Assembly: GCA_022601195.1 (NCBI GenBank)
Contig: JAHZIX010000010.1
Span: 124,001-188,000 of the forward strand
Length of the DNA stretch: 64,000 bases
Source of the DNA: Deltaproteobacteria bacterium
GTDB lineage: Bacteria; Acidobacteriota; Thermoanaerobaculia; Multivoradales; JAHZIX01
Direction of reading: 5' to 3'
A program made the position numbers and the translations under genes. The notes below the pieces were generated by a model. It was not told the DNA's origin, ran no database searches, and saw only the letters and a list, made by a program, of their open reading frames with translations. Below are positions 34,501-43,148 of this stretch, one piece after another; the first letter of the stretch is position 1, and each line of letters starts with the position of its first letter.

Positions 34501-36119
34501 AAGGCTCGAAGTTGGTCCCGGAAAAAACCGCCCACATCCTCCGGTGGATCCTGCTCGAGGCGAAACAGAGCTTCCTCTCCTTGACTAGCCAAGGTCTCCC
34601 CAACGAAACGTACGAAGAGGGGCTCCCCACCGGTGAGCCGGCGAACCCGCTCAGCAAACCTATCCAGCTCCGTCTTGCCAGAAACATGGCGCAGAAGAGC
34701 TTGAACGCTAGAGATATCGAAGCCTCCCAGGGAGAGCTCCGCAGACCTCCTCAGGGGATGTTCCCGGACCACCTGCTCCTGGGCGGGAGGGTTGGGCCGA
34801 GACGAAACAATGACCCGAGTGAACTCTCCCAAAACAGACGGCAGCAGATCTGCAATGCAAAGATCTCCCCGGGTCGAGGCAGGAGCCATTTCGTCCAGCC
34901 CATCCACGAGAAGCAGTAGCGGTGAGGTTTCTGTAGCCGCTTGGTGAGCGAGCTGCCACAGCTGCTCCCATTGAACACGGAGCTCTTCCAAGTCCGTAGG
35001 TGTTCCCCCCGGCGCCCCGAGAATTCCTAGGAGTTGACTGTTGACGGCGCGAAGAAAGGCAGTAGGAGTATTGCGCCCCCCTTCGGAGCGGACGAAAAAG
35101 AACACCACCAGGGGAGCCGGCTGGGGCCAGGTGCCCGTTTCCGAACGATGTACCAAATGAGCCATGAAGGTAGATTTGCCAAAGCCTCCACTGGCCTCGA
35201 CCAGTAAATAGGGCTTCTCCCCCTGAGCAACGAAGTCCACCACGGCGTTCCACTCTGCCTGGCGGCCCACGAAGCGACCGACGTAGTAGTCCAGAAGCCC
35301 CGAGACCCCGGAGCGATAGTCCGGTCGGGCCAAACCGGCTCCAGCCAACCCTCGAAGATCCTCTCTGGCGGCCATCTCCAACCGTTTCTGCCTCCGCTTC
35401 TCCCCTGGGTCATGACTCGAGAAACCCTTGGCTTGGAGCAGATGGACATCCAAGGCGAACCGCAGAGGCCTCCCCGGTAGATGCAGCTGCTCCTGACCAG
35501 CGGCTACCGCCCGGTCGAAAGAGAGCAGACCCCGGCCGTCTCGGCCGCTGCCTTCCGGGGACTGAGGATCCAAGGACCGGGAGCGAGCAAAGCCAGTGGT
35601 TTCAAGAGCCACGTAGGTACCACTCTCCACCAGAGCGCGCAGCACCGCTGCCTCATCGCACAAGCCGCCGGAGAAGTCTTCCAGCTCCCGCCGGTCGAAA
35701 GCATCCCAACGATCCGCCCCATCGGTCTTGCGCTCGTGACTCAGTGAGACGGCGACCAGGGCATGGCCTTCGATGACGATGAGTAGAGGGAGCAGGTCAT
35801 GGGCCAAGCAGAGGCCACAGAACAACGCCGCCAGATCCAAACAGGTCCCTTCTCCCGGCGGGCCGAGAATCTCCCCCGGGGGCCGAAGGAGCTGCTCCTG
35901 ATCGTGAAAGTGAAACTTCTCCCGAGCGTATTGAATCGGAGCCTCGCCCTCGGCTAGAGAGTCGTAGAGAAATTCCACCAATCGGCGACGGCCTTCCGGG
36001 AGTCCGCCCAGATCCAAACGATTGGGGGCGGCTATCTGGGAGGCAGACTGGGCAGCTCGAGGGTTGACGTAGCGGGCCAGACCTTTCTCGTCGGCCTTGG
36101 GCCAGGGGGGCCAGGGCAT
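31593..36119 (-). CDS. Transglutaminase-like / STAND NTPase / helical-repeat protein
   Basis: A 1508-residue multidomain protein. The N-terminal transglutaminase-like fold (about 45-180) has a candidate triad: Cys in GEGTCLDLA (about 93), His in EGHALVAVS (about 119) and Asp in WDAFD (about 139). The STAND (NACHT-like) NTPase follows, with Walker A ASGGFGKST (about 309-317), Walker B LLLLVDGLDE (about 401-410) and VSSRPNPP sensor. From about 600 to the end there are some 900 residues of alpha-helical TPR-like repeats that would form the sensor superstructure. This architecture matches predicted NLR-like conflict proteins. ATG at 36119; the lipase gene ends 7 nt upstream. The trigger and target are unknown. 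Confidence 0.85.
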   Translation of the reverse strand: MPWPPWPKADEKGLARYVNPRAAQSASQIAAPNRLDLGGLPEGRRRLVEFLYDSLAEGEAPIQYAREKFHFHDQEQLLRPPGEILGPPGEGTCLDLAALFCGLCLAHDLLPLLIVIEGHALVAVSLSHERKTDGADRWDAFDRRELEDFSGGLCDEAAVLRALVESGTYVALETTGFARSRSLDPQSPEGSGRDGRGLLSFDRAVAAGQEQLHLPGRPLRFALDVHLLQAKGFSSHDPGEKRRQKRLEMAAREDLRGLAGAGLARPDYRSGVSGLLDYYVGRFVGRQAEWNAVVDFVAQGEKPYLLVEASGGFGKSTFMAHLVHRSETGTWPQPAPLVVFFFVRSEGGRNTPTAFLRAVNSQLLGILGAPGGTPTDLEELRVQWEQLWQLAHQAATETSPLLLLVDGLDEMAPASTRGDLCIADLLPSVLGEFTRVIVSSRPNPPAQEQVVREHPLRRSAELSLGGFDISSVQALLRHVSGKTELDRFAERVRRLTGGEPLFVRFVGETLASQGEEALFRLEQDPPEDVGGFFRDQLRALEKTAEGELSWDLLGLLVAAVRGLTASEMAAALETPGRLVRKALAPLERFLLGSDRLELMHANLRGALEDDLGEGEVNRYRDRILAWCRGFEEQGWPESTPDYALAAYARHLFELDRQKELSALVSSSWLECHRRRFHRLDGFVRDAELALEAAREAEPQDLLSAIQICQVLATAGSFATWTPVGAIAVLARTGRLGEAEGYAALVQDPQRRCKAFLELAAAHLAEGRGENARGALDHCLDAAAAITFSSWMVDCLVELAGALGQARHGAGLESALELAGSLSKEDPGEAFTAAAALVPGFVAAGLGDRARDVAAELLGQATGGFGFEILPAAAALAAQMDPEVLKALTSQAIQWTTPRPDAPAPDPIPQDSSDDDEESAVSLAVASQGLASLAQAWERAGEPDRALELAQGALDLLTKDRDARQRVRGYLGCVEYLRSPLLLPVGARAAQGARESVTRMQGPWVSYALCEAISVQAVMGDREGLFTLKSWIEDSSLDQDDLDGPLEGLAGAFAHLGEAVAAREAAEGILCEDDSYQAEAWLKVATGLAHCQLFPEAIAAAGENPEAEKRAAGLGAVAIEYLRAGGRQEAVDLAEKAIREAQCLDGESGKAAAMAEVSLAFSDRASSDRALNERAFEAPQEKAREALERSLKELAAIPPGTRTGALVQPICLALVAAERFDEAEDLVLQLRMEPMVSEVLGAVVEGLVTVGRGEEGKHRAAKLKKRVNALSGRPFERVRMQLALASAMESVGEPVAASEARSKARKAALARSYGDSPSSDLLALVARSEAAAGQAQEALDLLRKAEFIGPQARPPLSGSGPAAAALEILGRREEAHSLGRQAVRGWLEDDEDTVLRPDRFVELAEVLGDREEDAWLEELLQISNRSVLGPDRGEALAALAAGFHRAGRHDLACRLVLEAFSAARLQGRYKFFRVLGLAAPLLAALDQGESLWWIFRAIYQADSWWQPNE

Positions 36120-36126
36120 GGGCGGC

Positions 36127-37584
36127 TCAGGCTCCCGCCACCTCGAAAAGGGCATCCACCGGCGAGGGGCCTCCGTAGGGAGCGCCGGACGCCGACAGGG
36201 TGACCCGATAGGTACCAGCGGCGAGGCCTCCCACGGTTACCTGCCAACCATCAGCCCCCGGCTCCAAAGGGAGCTGCTGGGAAGAGCCACCGGAAGTGAG
36301 GGGCTCGAGCCGGGCTACCAGAGCTCCCAACCTCCCCGGGTCGGTGACGTCGAAGAGTTGCCCCCGCACCACCACCGGCTCGTCCGCCAGGTAGAGGTCA
36401 TCCACCTCCAGACCGAGAGCGGGAGGAGAGGAAGGACGGTCAGATATTCCACCACCTCGCACCGCGCCGGCCTGGGGATTCTGACTGAGCTTGAGCCGTT
36501 CGAAGAGTTGATCCAGCACCTTCGGCGTATTCTGAAGTGCGCTGTGCTGTTGAGCGAAATAGGTGTCTCGAAACCTCCCCGTAAGCTCGATGGGGACCGC
36601 AGAGATCCGGGGCACCGTGCCATCTCCATCTGCCAGGGACTCTTCCACAACGGGAGGAGGATCGAAACTCGGTCGCAGGAGATCTCCGTCCAGCCAGGCA
36701 CTCTGTTTGGTGCGTTGGCGAATGCCGATGATAGGCACCATTTCGTACCCGTGGCGCGAAAACCGCGAGTCCTGTCGATTCTCCTCTACGGCAGCTTCGA
36801 TCTGACGGTGAAAGGCCAGGGCTGCCGTGGCCCGCTCTCGGTCCACGTGAGGCAGGGCAGGCCCCTCGGCGATGCGCTGGTAGCCCTGAATGGAACCGAC
36901 CGCTTGGTAGATGGGCAGCAATTGGTAAACGGAGGTCAGCGAACGCATCATCTCCGTGAGGTCCAGAAAGGCTTTCTTGTATCCGTTGGCGAGAAAGTCG
37001 AGGGCATTCAAGGAACCCCGGTGAGGAGTCCCAAAGGTAACCAGAGCGCGGCACTCCTGCCAACCTCCCAGTACTTCCAGGTAATGACGGCTCACCAAAC
37101 CACCCATGCTGTGGGCCAACAGGATCACCCGAGCGTCCCGGGCACCACTGTAGTCCCGCCATCGGGGCAGAGCCGACTCCACCAGCCGCTGTAGCTTGCG
37201 GGCGGCTACCCGGTTGTCTCGGCGCCAATCGTAGGGAAACTCGAAGTAGTTGGCCGGCTTGGGACTTTCCGGGTCGCCGGGGACGATTTCGAAACGCTGC
37301 TGAAACAGCCGCCGCAGCCCGCTGTAACCGTCCACTTTGCACAGGCCGGGAACGATGTGAAAGTCCGGAATGAGGCGAGACGCTCGGACCCCGTCTCCCA
37401 GGTCGTCCACCTGGGGATCATCACCGTCCAGTTTCAATGCCTTGAGGCTTCCCCCAAGGCCTCGAAGGGCCCCCCAGGCAGCCTGACCGGAAAGAGCCCA
37501 GACGTCCTTTCCATCTTTCTCCAGAACGCTGCCCACGATGCCTGGAAGCACCACGACCATATCCCGCAACCGGACCTTCGCCAT
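36127..37584 (-). CDS. LCAT-like alpha/beta-hydrolase (lipase/acyltransferase)
   Basis: A 485-residue predicted cytoplasmic lipid hydrolase or acyltransferase. The LCAT/PDAT-type fold is seen from VVLPGIVGSVLEKDG near the N-terminus, the nucleophile elbow AHSMGG (157-162, Ser159), GDGTVP with the acid near 340 and a His in QQHSAL near 370. The last ~90 residues form a beta-sandwich (LYLADEPVVVRGQLF, GTYRVTLSASG). No signal peptide. It is followed after 7 nt by the STAND gene, so the pair is probably co-transcribed; a membrane-attacking effector switched by the STAND protein is a fair inference, not shown. Confidence 0.87.
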   Translation of the reverse strand: MAKVRLRDMVVVLPGIVGSVLEKDGKDVWALSGQAAWGALRGLGGSLKALKLDGDDPQVDDLGDGVRASRLIPDFHIVPGLCKVDGYSGLRRLFQQRFEIVPGDPESPKPANYFEFPYDWRRDNRVAARKLQRLVESALPRWRDYSGARDARVILLAHSMGGLVSRHYLEVLGGWQECRALVTFGTPHRGSLNALDFLANGYKKAFLDLTEMMRSLTSVYQLLPIYQAVGSIQGYQRIAEGPALPHVDRERATAALAFHRQIEAAVEENRQDSRFSRHGYEMVPIIGIRQRTKQSAWLDGDLLRPSFDPPPVVEESLADGDGTVPRISAVPIELTGRFRDTYFAQQHSALQNTPKVLDQLFERLKLSQNPQAGAVRGGGISDRPSSPPALGLEVDDLYLADEPVVVRGQLFDVTDPGRLGALVARLEPLTSGGSSQQLPLEPGADGWQVTVGGLAAGTYRVTLSASGAPYGGPSPVDALFEVAGA

Positions 37585-37852
37585 TGCCCTTCGGCTCCTC
37601 TCCGGTACCCCTCCGAAGCCACGCTTTCAGTACTCAAGACTGTGCCAAGTCTAGCATGGGGTAGGACTGAACCTGCGCCTTGCCTCACGGAGCGTACCCG
37701 GGTCCTGCCCAAGCCTCGAGCGACTCCCGCCTTTGACCTCTTCTGACTCCTCTTTTCGCTCTACCAGGTAGGACTGAGAAATCGAGCCGCTGCGGTCCTC
37801 GAATGCGGACGACTGAACCCAACCAGGAAACAAGCTCAAATATTTAACGCTG

Positions 37853-39247
37853 ATGAATCGAGATTTCCGTAGCGATAGATGCCTTTCCGCCTCCTGGCGG
37901 CCAGCTGTGCTGAGTCTCCTCTTATTAGGCATTTCTTGGGCTGCCGGGGCTCAGGGCTTTCATGATCTCGAGTGGTGGGAAGCGTACCAACAAGCCCCCC
38001 ACACCAGCGGCTGTTCCCAGCGGATCGCCTATCTCGACAAGGCGACTCAAGGAAGGGCTGAGCCAGCCCTGGAAGCTTCGGATCGCAACAGCCCCGAGAT
38101 CAGAGGCTACTTCCCTTACCTCGAGCTAGCTCTGGCCTATATGGAGTGTGGCAACCACGCCCAAGCTCTGGAGATGGTGGACATAGCCGTGGCGAGGGGC
38201 AGTCGGATTCGCCAACGGCTGGTGCGGCTTCAGAACAGCCGGCGAAACAAAAAAAGCGAGCAGCTCTACGTCTTGGCACAGCACCGCGAGAATCAACTGG
38301 GAAGGCTGAAAGCTCAGCTACAAGTGGAAAAACACCAGCAGGTGAACAGAAAGCCCAAGAAGAACCCCCAAGAGGAGCCCCAAGAGACTCCACCGCCCAC
38401 GACACCCCCTCCAGCTGCTGAAGAATTCCGCGAGGTCATTCTCCAGCCCATAGAACCAACGATTCCTCAACCCAGACCGAAGCCCGTCCCCACTCCGCTG
38501 CCGAAGAACCCAGTGGAACCGCCTTCGATCTCAGAAGTCACCGAGCATGCCCCTCCGGTGGCACCGCAGCGAGAGAGCCAGCCACCGCTGGTCCATGCTG
38601 CTCCGAGTAACATTCCAAGTACCAACCCCGATACCAGTCCTCCTACGGCCAGCCCGGGAACCGGTAGCACCGATAGCTCCGGCAGCACCGGCGGCACGGA
38701 GCGGCCCTCCATCGCTCCAACTCCTAGGGAGCGCCAGGTCTTAGAGGAGATTCGCTCCAACCTTTCAGTCCAAGTGCATATCGGCAAAAATCTGAAGGTT
38801 TCTTGTGCCGGCAAGTGCAGCTTTCGACCAGCCGAGGGAGCTCTAGAGATCGCTGGCGAAATATGGCTGCTCCCTCGTGGATATCGCCAAGTATTCGTCG
38901 ATGAGGCCGAGTTCCTTTTTCCGGACCGCCAGGACATCAGCTATGACCGGGACCTGCGGGCCATGAAGGCCTTGATGGAAGCCGAAGAGGGAATCTGGCT
39001 GCACTTGAATTTCGGCGATGGGGACGACTCCTCAAATCAGAAGAAGAAGGCTCTGAGCGCAATTCCAGCTGCGTGGACCGCTGGCGCCCTGATGTTTCCG
39101 ACAACGGGAAAACCAGACCTTTACCAGGCAGCAAGAGCTTCCAAGGTCACTGAGATCGCTGCCCTCAAAACCGTCGACTTCACTTCCAGAAAAGCTGAGC
39201 TGCTAGTAGACCTGGCCCGGCTCAGACCTTCACCAGATGCTCCCTGA
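37853..39247 (+). CDS. Secreted protein of unknown family (tandem paralogue A)
   Basis: 464 residues, not recognised. Signal peptide (about 17-34, ending AAGAQG), an N-terminal helical segment with DLEWWEAYQQ and a TPR-like ELALAYMECGNHAQALEMVD pair (about 90-110), a Pro-rich/Ser-rich linker (about 165-300) and a C-terminal domain of about 160 residues. The C-terminal domain shares CAGKCSFRP, EIWLLPRGY, ISYDRDLRAMKALMEA and IAALKT with the next gene. Its stop overlaps the next start by 11 nt. The gene is divergent from the lipase; the 268-bp gap holds no clear promoter. Confidence 0.75.
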   Translation: MNRDFRSDRCLSASWRPAVLSLLLLGISWAAGAQGFHDLEWWEAYQQAPHTSGCSQRIAYLDKATQGRAEPALEASDRNSPEIRGYFPYLELALAYMECGNHAQALEMVDIAVARGSRIRQRLVRLQNSRRNKKSEQLYVLAQHRENQLGRLKAQLQVEKHQQVNRKPKKNPQEEPQETPPPTTPPPAAEEFREVILQPIEPTIPQPRPKPVPTPLPKNPVEPPSISEVTEHAPPVAPQRESQPPLVHAAPSNIPSTNPDTSPPTASPGTGSTDSSGSTGGTERPSIAPTPRERQVLEEIRSNLSVQVHIGKNLKVSCAGKCSFRPAEGALEIAGEIWLLPRGYRQVFVDEAEFLFPDRQDISYDRDLRAMKALMEAEEGIWLHLNFGDGDDSSNQKKKALSAIPAAWTAGALMFPTTGKPDLYQAARASKVTEIAALKTVDFTSRKAELLVDLARLRPSPDAP

Positions 39248-40691
39248 ATGGCCCATTAGTCGATTTCACCGCAGTCTCAAGAGCCTTTCGGCTGTTGCCC
39301 GGGACTCCTGTCGTGAAAGTTGCTTGTTTGCGAATCGCCGGGATCTTTCGGCCAATCCAAAAACGAAACCGGAACCCATTCACAAATCTCACCAGGTTCC
39401 CGCGCCGCCGGATCACCAAAAGTGTCCCCTTTCGAGCCTCAAAGACCTTCTCCACTGGCTCCTCGGTACCTTTCACCTGCTGATCGTCTGGCCTGGCATC
39501 ATAGGCAGAGCCTTCCCCTCTGTCGGCTTGGCATTCATTCTCGGAGCAGCCCAGCTACCCGCCGAGTCCCTCGACTGGTGGGAGGCATATCAAACAGCTC
39601 TCCGGAGCGAAAGTTGTTTGGTGCAGATCGACCACTTCAAACAAGCGATCCGACAGCGAGGGGATCCGGGTTTCCTCACCTCCTCCGGAACCGATCCATT
39701 CGAGAGCTATTTCCCATTCGTCTCTCTGGCCGAGGCCTACGAAGATTGCAACGAGCTAGACCTGGCCCACGAGATGGTCCTCATCGCCATCTCCCGAGGC
39801 CAACATCTGGCTCCGAGATTGAATCCGCCCGCGAATCTTCAGGATCGAGAGCGCAGGCGGTGGGAATACCAGGTCAGCAGGAGCCGTGAGAGACGAATTG
39901 GTGAGCTGAGAGTCCGATTGCAAACCAAGCGGGATTTGGTAGCTGAAGGTCTGCTGGTAGGAAAAGGGCTCGATGACAGGAAAGACGAAAAGCCTCCCCG
40001 AGCCCATCCTTCCCAAGACGAGCACCGGCCGCCCAATCCGACCCAGCCCCCCGATCCGATCCAGCCAAAAGAGCCGATACCTACCACCCCCGTCCCTCAA
40101 CTTCCTATCAAGAGGCCGACCCCGAGCACAGAAGGGCTCAATGCGAGACCCATCGAATTTCAGTTTCCGGATCCCCAGGAAGAACCCGTTCCCAGACCAG
40201 AGCCAAGCACCGGCCCCACCGCAGCCCTGCAGATCGGCCGTCAGCTGCGAATCACTTGTTCCGCCCCCTGCAAGTTCCTTCCAGAAGAGGGAGCGGTAGA
40301 GGTTGATTCAGCAACCTGGCTCCTACCCCGCGGCTACCCTCGACTTTGGATCGATGGCAAGAAACAGAATTTCCCTAGGCGTCGAGATCTCAGTTATGAC
40401 CGTGACCTACGCGCCATGGAGGCCCTCATGGAGGCCAATCTGGAAAACCGGATTCGCCTCAATTTCGGCCATGAAGATAGCTCTTCACAGAACCACAAAC
40501 TTGCTCTGAAGGCTATCCCGACCCCCTGGGTCACCGGTGCCCTGATGTTCCCGACCAGAGACCCAGCCGAACTCTACGAATTGGTCCGATTGTCGCGAAT
40601 TCACGAGATCGCTGCCCTCAAGACCTTCGACCTCACTCCCCTCAAAACCCGACTTCTCACCCAGTTGGCCGACTTGAGGCCCCCCTACTGA
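39237..40691 (+). CDS. Secreted protein of unknown family (tandem paralogue B)
   Basis: 484 residues and a paralogue of the preceding gene: DWWEAYQTAL after the signal, the same TPR-like region, a Pro-rich linker (many PP, PTP and DPIQP), and a C-terminal domain with CSAPCKFLP, TWLLPRGY, LSYDRDLRAMEALMEA, ALMFPT and IAALKTFDLT. The first 70 residues before the hydrophobic stretch are unlike a normal signal region; ATG at 39237 is the only ATG start, and a TTG nearer the hydrophobic stretch is possible. It converges on the SUMF1 gene with only 3 bp between the stops. Function unknown. Confidence 0.7.
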   Translation: MLPEWPISRFHRSLKSLSAVARDSCRESCLFANRRDLSANPKTKPEPIHKSHQVPAPPDHQKCPLSSLKDLLHWLLGTFHLLIVWPGIIGRAFPSVGLAFILGAAQLPAESLDWWEAYQTALRSESCLVQIDHFKQAIRQRGDPGFLTSSGTDPFESYFPFVSLAEAYEDCNELDLAHEMVLIAISRGQHLAPRLNPPANLQDRERRRWEYQVSRSRERRIGELRVRLQTKRDLVAEGLLVGKGLDDRKDEKPPRAHPSQDEHRPPNPTQPPDPIQPKEPIPTTPVPQLPIKRPTPSTEGLNARPIEFQFPDPQEEPVPRPEPSTGPTAALQIGRQLRITCSAPCKFLPEEGAVEVDSATWLLPRGYPRLWIDGKKQNFPRRRDLSYDRDLRAMEALMEANLENRIRLNFGHEDSSSQNHKLALKAIPTPWVTGALMFPTRDPAELYELVRLSRIHEIAALKTFDLTPLKTRLLTQLADLRPPY

Positions 40692-40694
40692 GGC

Positions 40695-43139
40695 TCAGTA
40701 GGCTTCTGCAGGCCAGGCGCAGCGGAACCCCACATGGTCAAGGCGAAGGCCAGCCGGCAAGGCTTGGCGGACCCAAGGCTGCATCATCCCGGGAGGCTCC
40801 AGCCAGGAGCCGCCGCGAACGACCTTGACCCGGTCTGGTTCAGACCCTTCCAAGTCATCGACCTCGCTAGGGCTAGCGTCGTAATCGGAAGCGGTCCATT
40901 CTGCAACGTTGCCTTGGAGGCCCAAGATGCCTCCGCTGTTCTCTTCGGTGTCGTACACCGCCGCTACAGCCTCCCAACCATCCCCTGAATCCGGGCCACA
41001 GCAGAGTTCCTCCCCGTGGTTCCCCAGGAACATCGTAGCGGCTGGATCGACTTCACTAGAAGACCGAGCAGCTAGTTCCCACTCAACCTCTTTGGGCAAA
41101 CGGCCCTTCACCCATCTACAGAAGGCTCTCGCTTCACCCCAACTCACTCCCGTCACGGGTAGGTTCTTGTCATCAACACTTTCTTCAGAGTCCAATCTTG
41201 GGCAATTCTTGGCACGGACGCAGCGCTGGTAGTGGGCCCAGGTCGTCTCCGTCTTAGCAATAGAGAAGGAATCGATGGGGCCGAAGTCCGAAGGATTGAG
41301 CTCATCGCCAGCGCACAAAATTGGGTTCGAGGTCTCTGGACAGCCAATCTGAAGAGGCTCGGTAACGAAGATCTTCACCTTGGAGTCTTCTGAGGAAAGC
41401 GGCAGCCGAAACTGCAAATGCCACAACCCCCAACCGACCAGCGAACCGAGAACCGAGAAAAGAAGGAAAGCGGCGATGACAGACCACCAAGGACGGCGGT
41501 GGGAAATCACCAGCCCCGGAGGGGGAAGGCCTTCTGGAATCTCCGGCGGGTCGTCTGCTTCCGGCCGCGAAATCGGTGGGATCTCGGGGATTCCCGCCGC
41601 TTCTCCTGGAGGCCGCTCCCTCTGTTCGCCTGTTTCTCTTGAAGATGAGGCTTCCCCTGAGTCTGGGTCCTCTGATCCCGCAGAGACAGGAGGAGATGTG
41701 CCGCCTCGCGATGGCCTTGAACCTGGGTCGGAGCCAGTTTCACCCTCCGAACTTCCCGAGAGATCGGAGCTGGGTTCTGACGAATGGTCCTTCTGAGGCC
41801 CCTGGCTCCGCCTCTCAGCTCTCTCGACCTCCCGAGTCAACCTTTTTAACCCAGGAGCCTGCTGGTCCAGCCTCCTTGCCTCCTCCAGACTTTGGCGAGC
41901 TTCCCCTGTCTTGCCATCGCGGAGATTTCGCCAAGCCTCCTCTCGAGCCCCGCTACTCTGCTTCTCCGCCCGACCGACTCGCCGCCGCAAGGTGTCTGCT
42001 TGCCGAGGAAGCCGGTCGGCATGTTGGTTGATCTCTTCCCGGGCCTCTCCGAGCTGGCCCATAGCCAGCAGCTCATCCACTCGGCCGACCAGAAGCTCTG
42101 CGCCTTCTGCTTCAAGGCGAGCCTCTTCCTCCTTGATTCTCAACTCCAGCGGGGCAAGATCCGGGTGCCTCGGACTCTCCTGAGTCAATTTCTCGAAACT
42201 GCGGCGAGCCTGGCCCGGTTCTCGGCCAGAGAGATCAAGAATTACCTTCTCCAGCAGCCTTGCCATCTCCTGCTTCCGGGCCCGAAGCTGTTCTTGTTGA
42301 CGACCCACCCCAGGATTCTCCGGCCTAAGCACCTCGAGATCCTTGAGAAAACCTTCAGCCTCCTCGAAGGCGCCTTCTGCCAGAGCGCCCTCGAAACTCC
42401 TCTTGAGCTCTTCCCGGTGCCGGCCGTCCTCCTCAACTTGCTCCCGCTCTCTCTCGGTCTCTAACAACTTCTCCAACTGAGAGCCGAGAGCTGCAATCTC
42501 CGAAGAGCTGGTCCCCAAATTCCGAAGCTCCTCTAATGCCTCCTGCGCCGAGCCTGCCTGTCCCTCCTCCAGGAACCCCCGAACCAACTGCTCCGCCTCC
42601 CGCAGTTGCTCCTGCCGAATCTCCACCTGACGAATCTCTCTTGCCAGACCCGCCACCTCCTCGGGCTCAAAGCCATCTGCCGCCTGAGAGAAATACCAAC
42701 GGGCATCGTCTACCCGACGGCGATCGAGCAAACTACGGACTTCCGCCTTAAGAGTCTCGAGAGCACGCTGGTGAGAGGTCTCTTGAGACGCCGGAGCCGG
42801 AGCACTGGGGACATCTCTCTCTTGGATCCGCCACAATAGATCCAAAGCACGCTGGTGGTCCGGGTGGACCTTGGTTACCCTATTGAGCAGCTCCTCAGCT
42901 CGCGCCTCCTGGCCCGTCTCTAGAGCTTCGAAAGCCAGCTTGACCCACCGCCCTACCTCTCGGTTCGAGCAGCCCATAGCGAGGCTCTTTCTCATTAACT
43001 GAAGAGCGCGCCGATGTCGAGGATTCTTGGCCAGGATAAAGTCGAGGCTTCGCCGTGCCCCAGAAGGATTCCCTCCCTCCAGAAACTTACTCGCGTCCCG
43101 GATGCTCTTTGAGATGCTCTGCTTCTGTTTCCTAGGCAT
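40695..43139 (-). CDS. TPR/coiled-coil, membrane-spanning protein with SUMF1 (FGE-like) domain
   Basis: 814 residues. N-terminal helical/TPR-like repeats and coiled coil (about 1-445) are cytoplasmic; a Ser/Gly/Pro-rich linker follows, then a transmembrane helix (about 550-572), and an extracytoplasmic formylglycine-generating-enzyme-sulfatase (SUMF1) domain (597-814; signatures GVSWGEARAFCRWV, LGLQGNVAEW, VVRGGSW, GFRCAW). The Cys pair of true FGE (CxxxxC before GFRC) is absent here, where the region reads PWVRQALP, so it is probably a binding or non-canonical SUMF1 protein. It follows the vWA gene by 9 nt and is the last gene of the cluster. Confidence 0.85.
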   Translation of the reverse strand: MPRKQKQSISKSIRDASKFLEGGNPSGARRSLDFILAKNPRHRRALQLMRKSLAMGCSNREVGRWVKLAFEALETGQEARAEELLNRVTKVHPDHQRALDLLWRIQERDVPSAPAPASQETSHQRALETLKAEVRSLLDRRRVDDARWYFSQAADGFEPEEVAGLAREIRQVEIRQEQLREAEQLVRGFLEEGQAGSAQEALEELRNLGTSSSEIAALGSQLEKLLETEREREQVEEDGRHREELKRSFEGALAEGAFEEAEGFLKDLEVLRPENPGVGRQQEQLRARKQEMARLLEKVILDLSGREPGQARRSFEKLTQESPRHPDLAPLELRIKEEEARLEAEGAELLVGRVDELLAMGQLGEAREEINQHADRLPRQADTLRRRVGRAEKQSSGAREEAWRNLRDGKTGEARQSLEEARRLDQQAPGLKRLTREVERAERRSQGPQKDHSSEPSSDLSGSSEGETGSDPGSRPSRGGTSPPVSAGSEDPDSGEASSSRETGEQRERPPGEAAGIPEIPPISRPEADDPPEIPEGLPPPGLVISHRRPWWSVIAAFLLFSVLGSLVGWGLWHLQFRLPLSSEDSKVKIFVTEPLQIGCPETSNPILCAGDELNPSDFGPIDSFSIAKTETTWAHYQRCVRAKNCPRLDSEESVDDKNLPVTGVSWGEARAFCRWVKGRLPKEVEWELAARSSSEVDPAATMFLGNHGEELCCGPDSGDGWEAVAAVYDTEENSGGILGLQGNVAEWTASDYDASPSEVDDLEGSEPDRVKVVRGGSWLEPPGMMQPWVRQALPAGLRLDHVGFRCAWPAEAY

Positions 43140-43148
43140 AGTTCATCG

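Noticed and set aside
42800-42900. HPD tripeptide in the TPR/SUMF1 protein, considered as a J-domain partner for the Hsp70
   Set aside because: The context (VTKVHPDHQRALDLLW) is a TPR-like helix pair near residues 88-103; the helices of a J-domain around HPD are not present.
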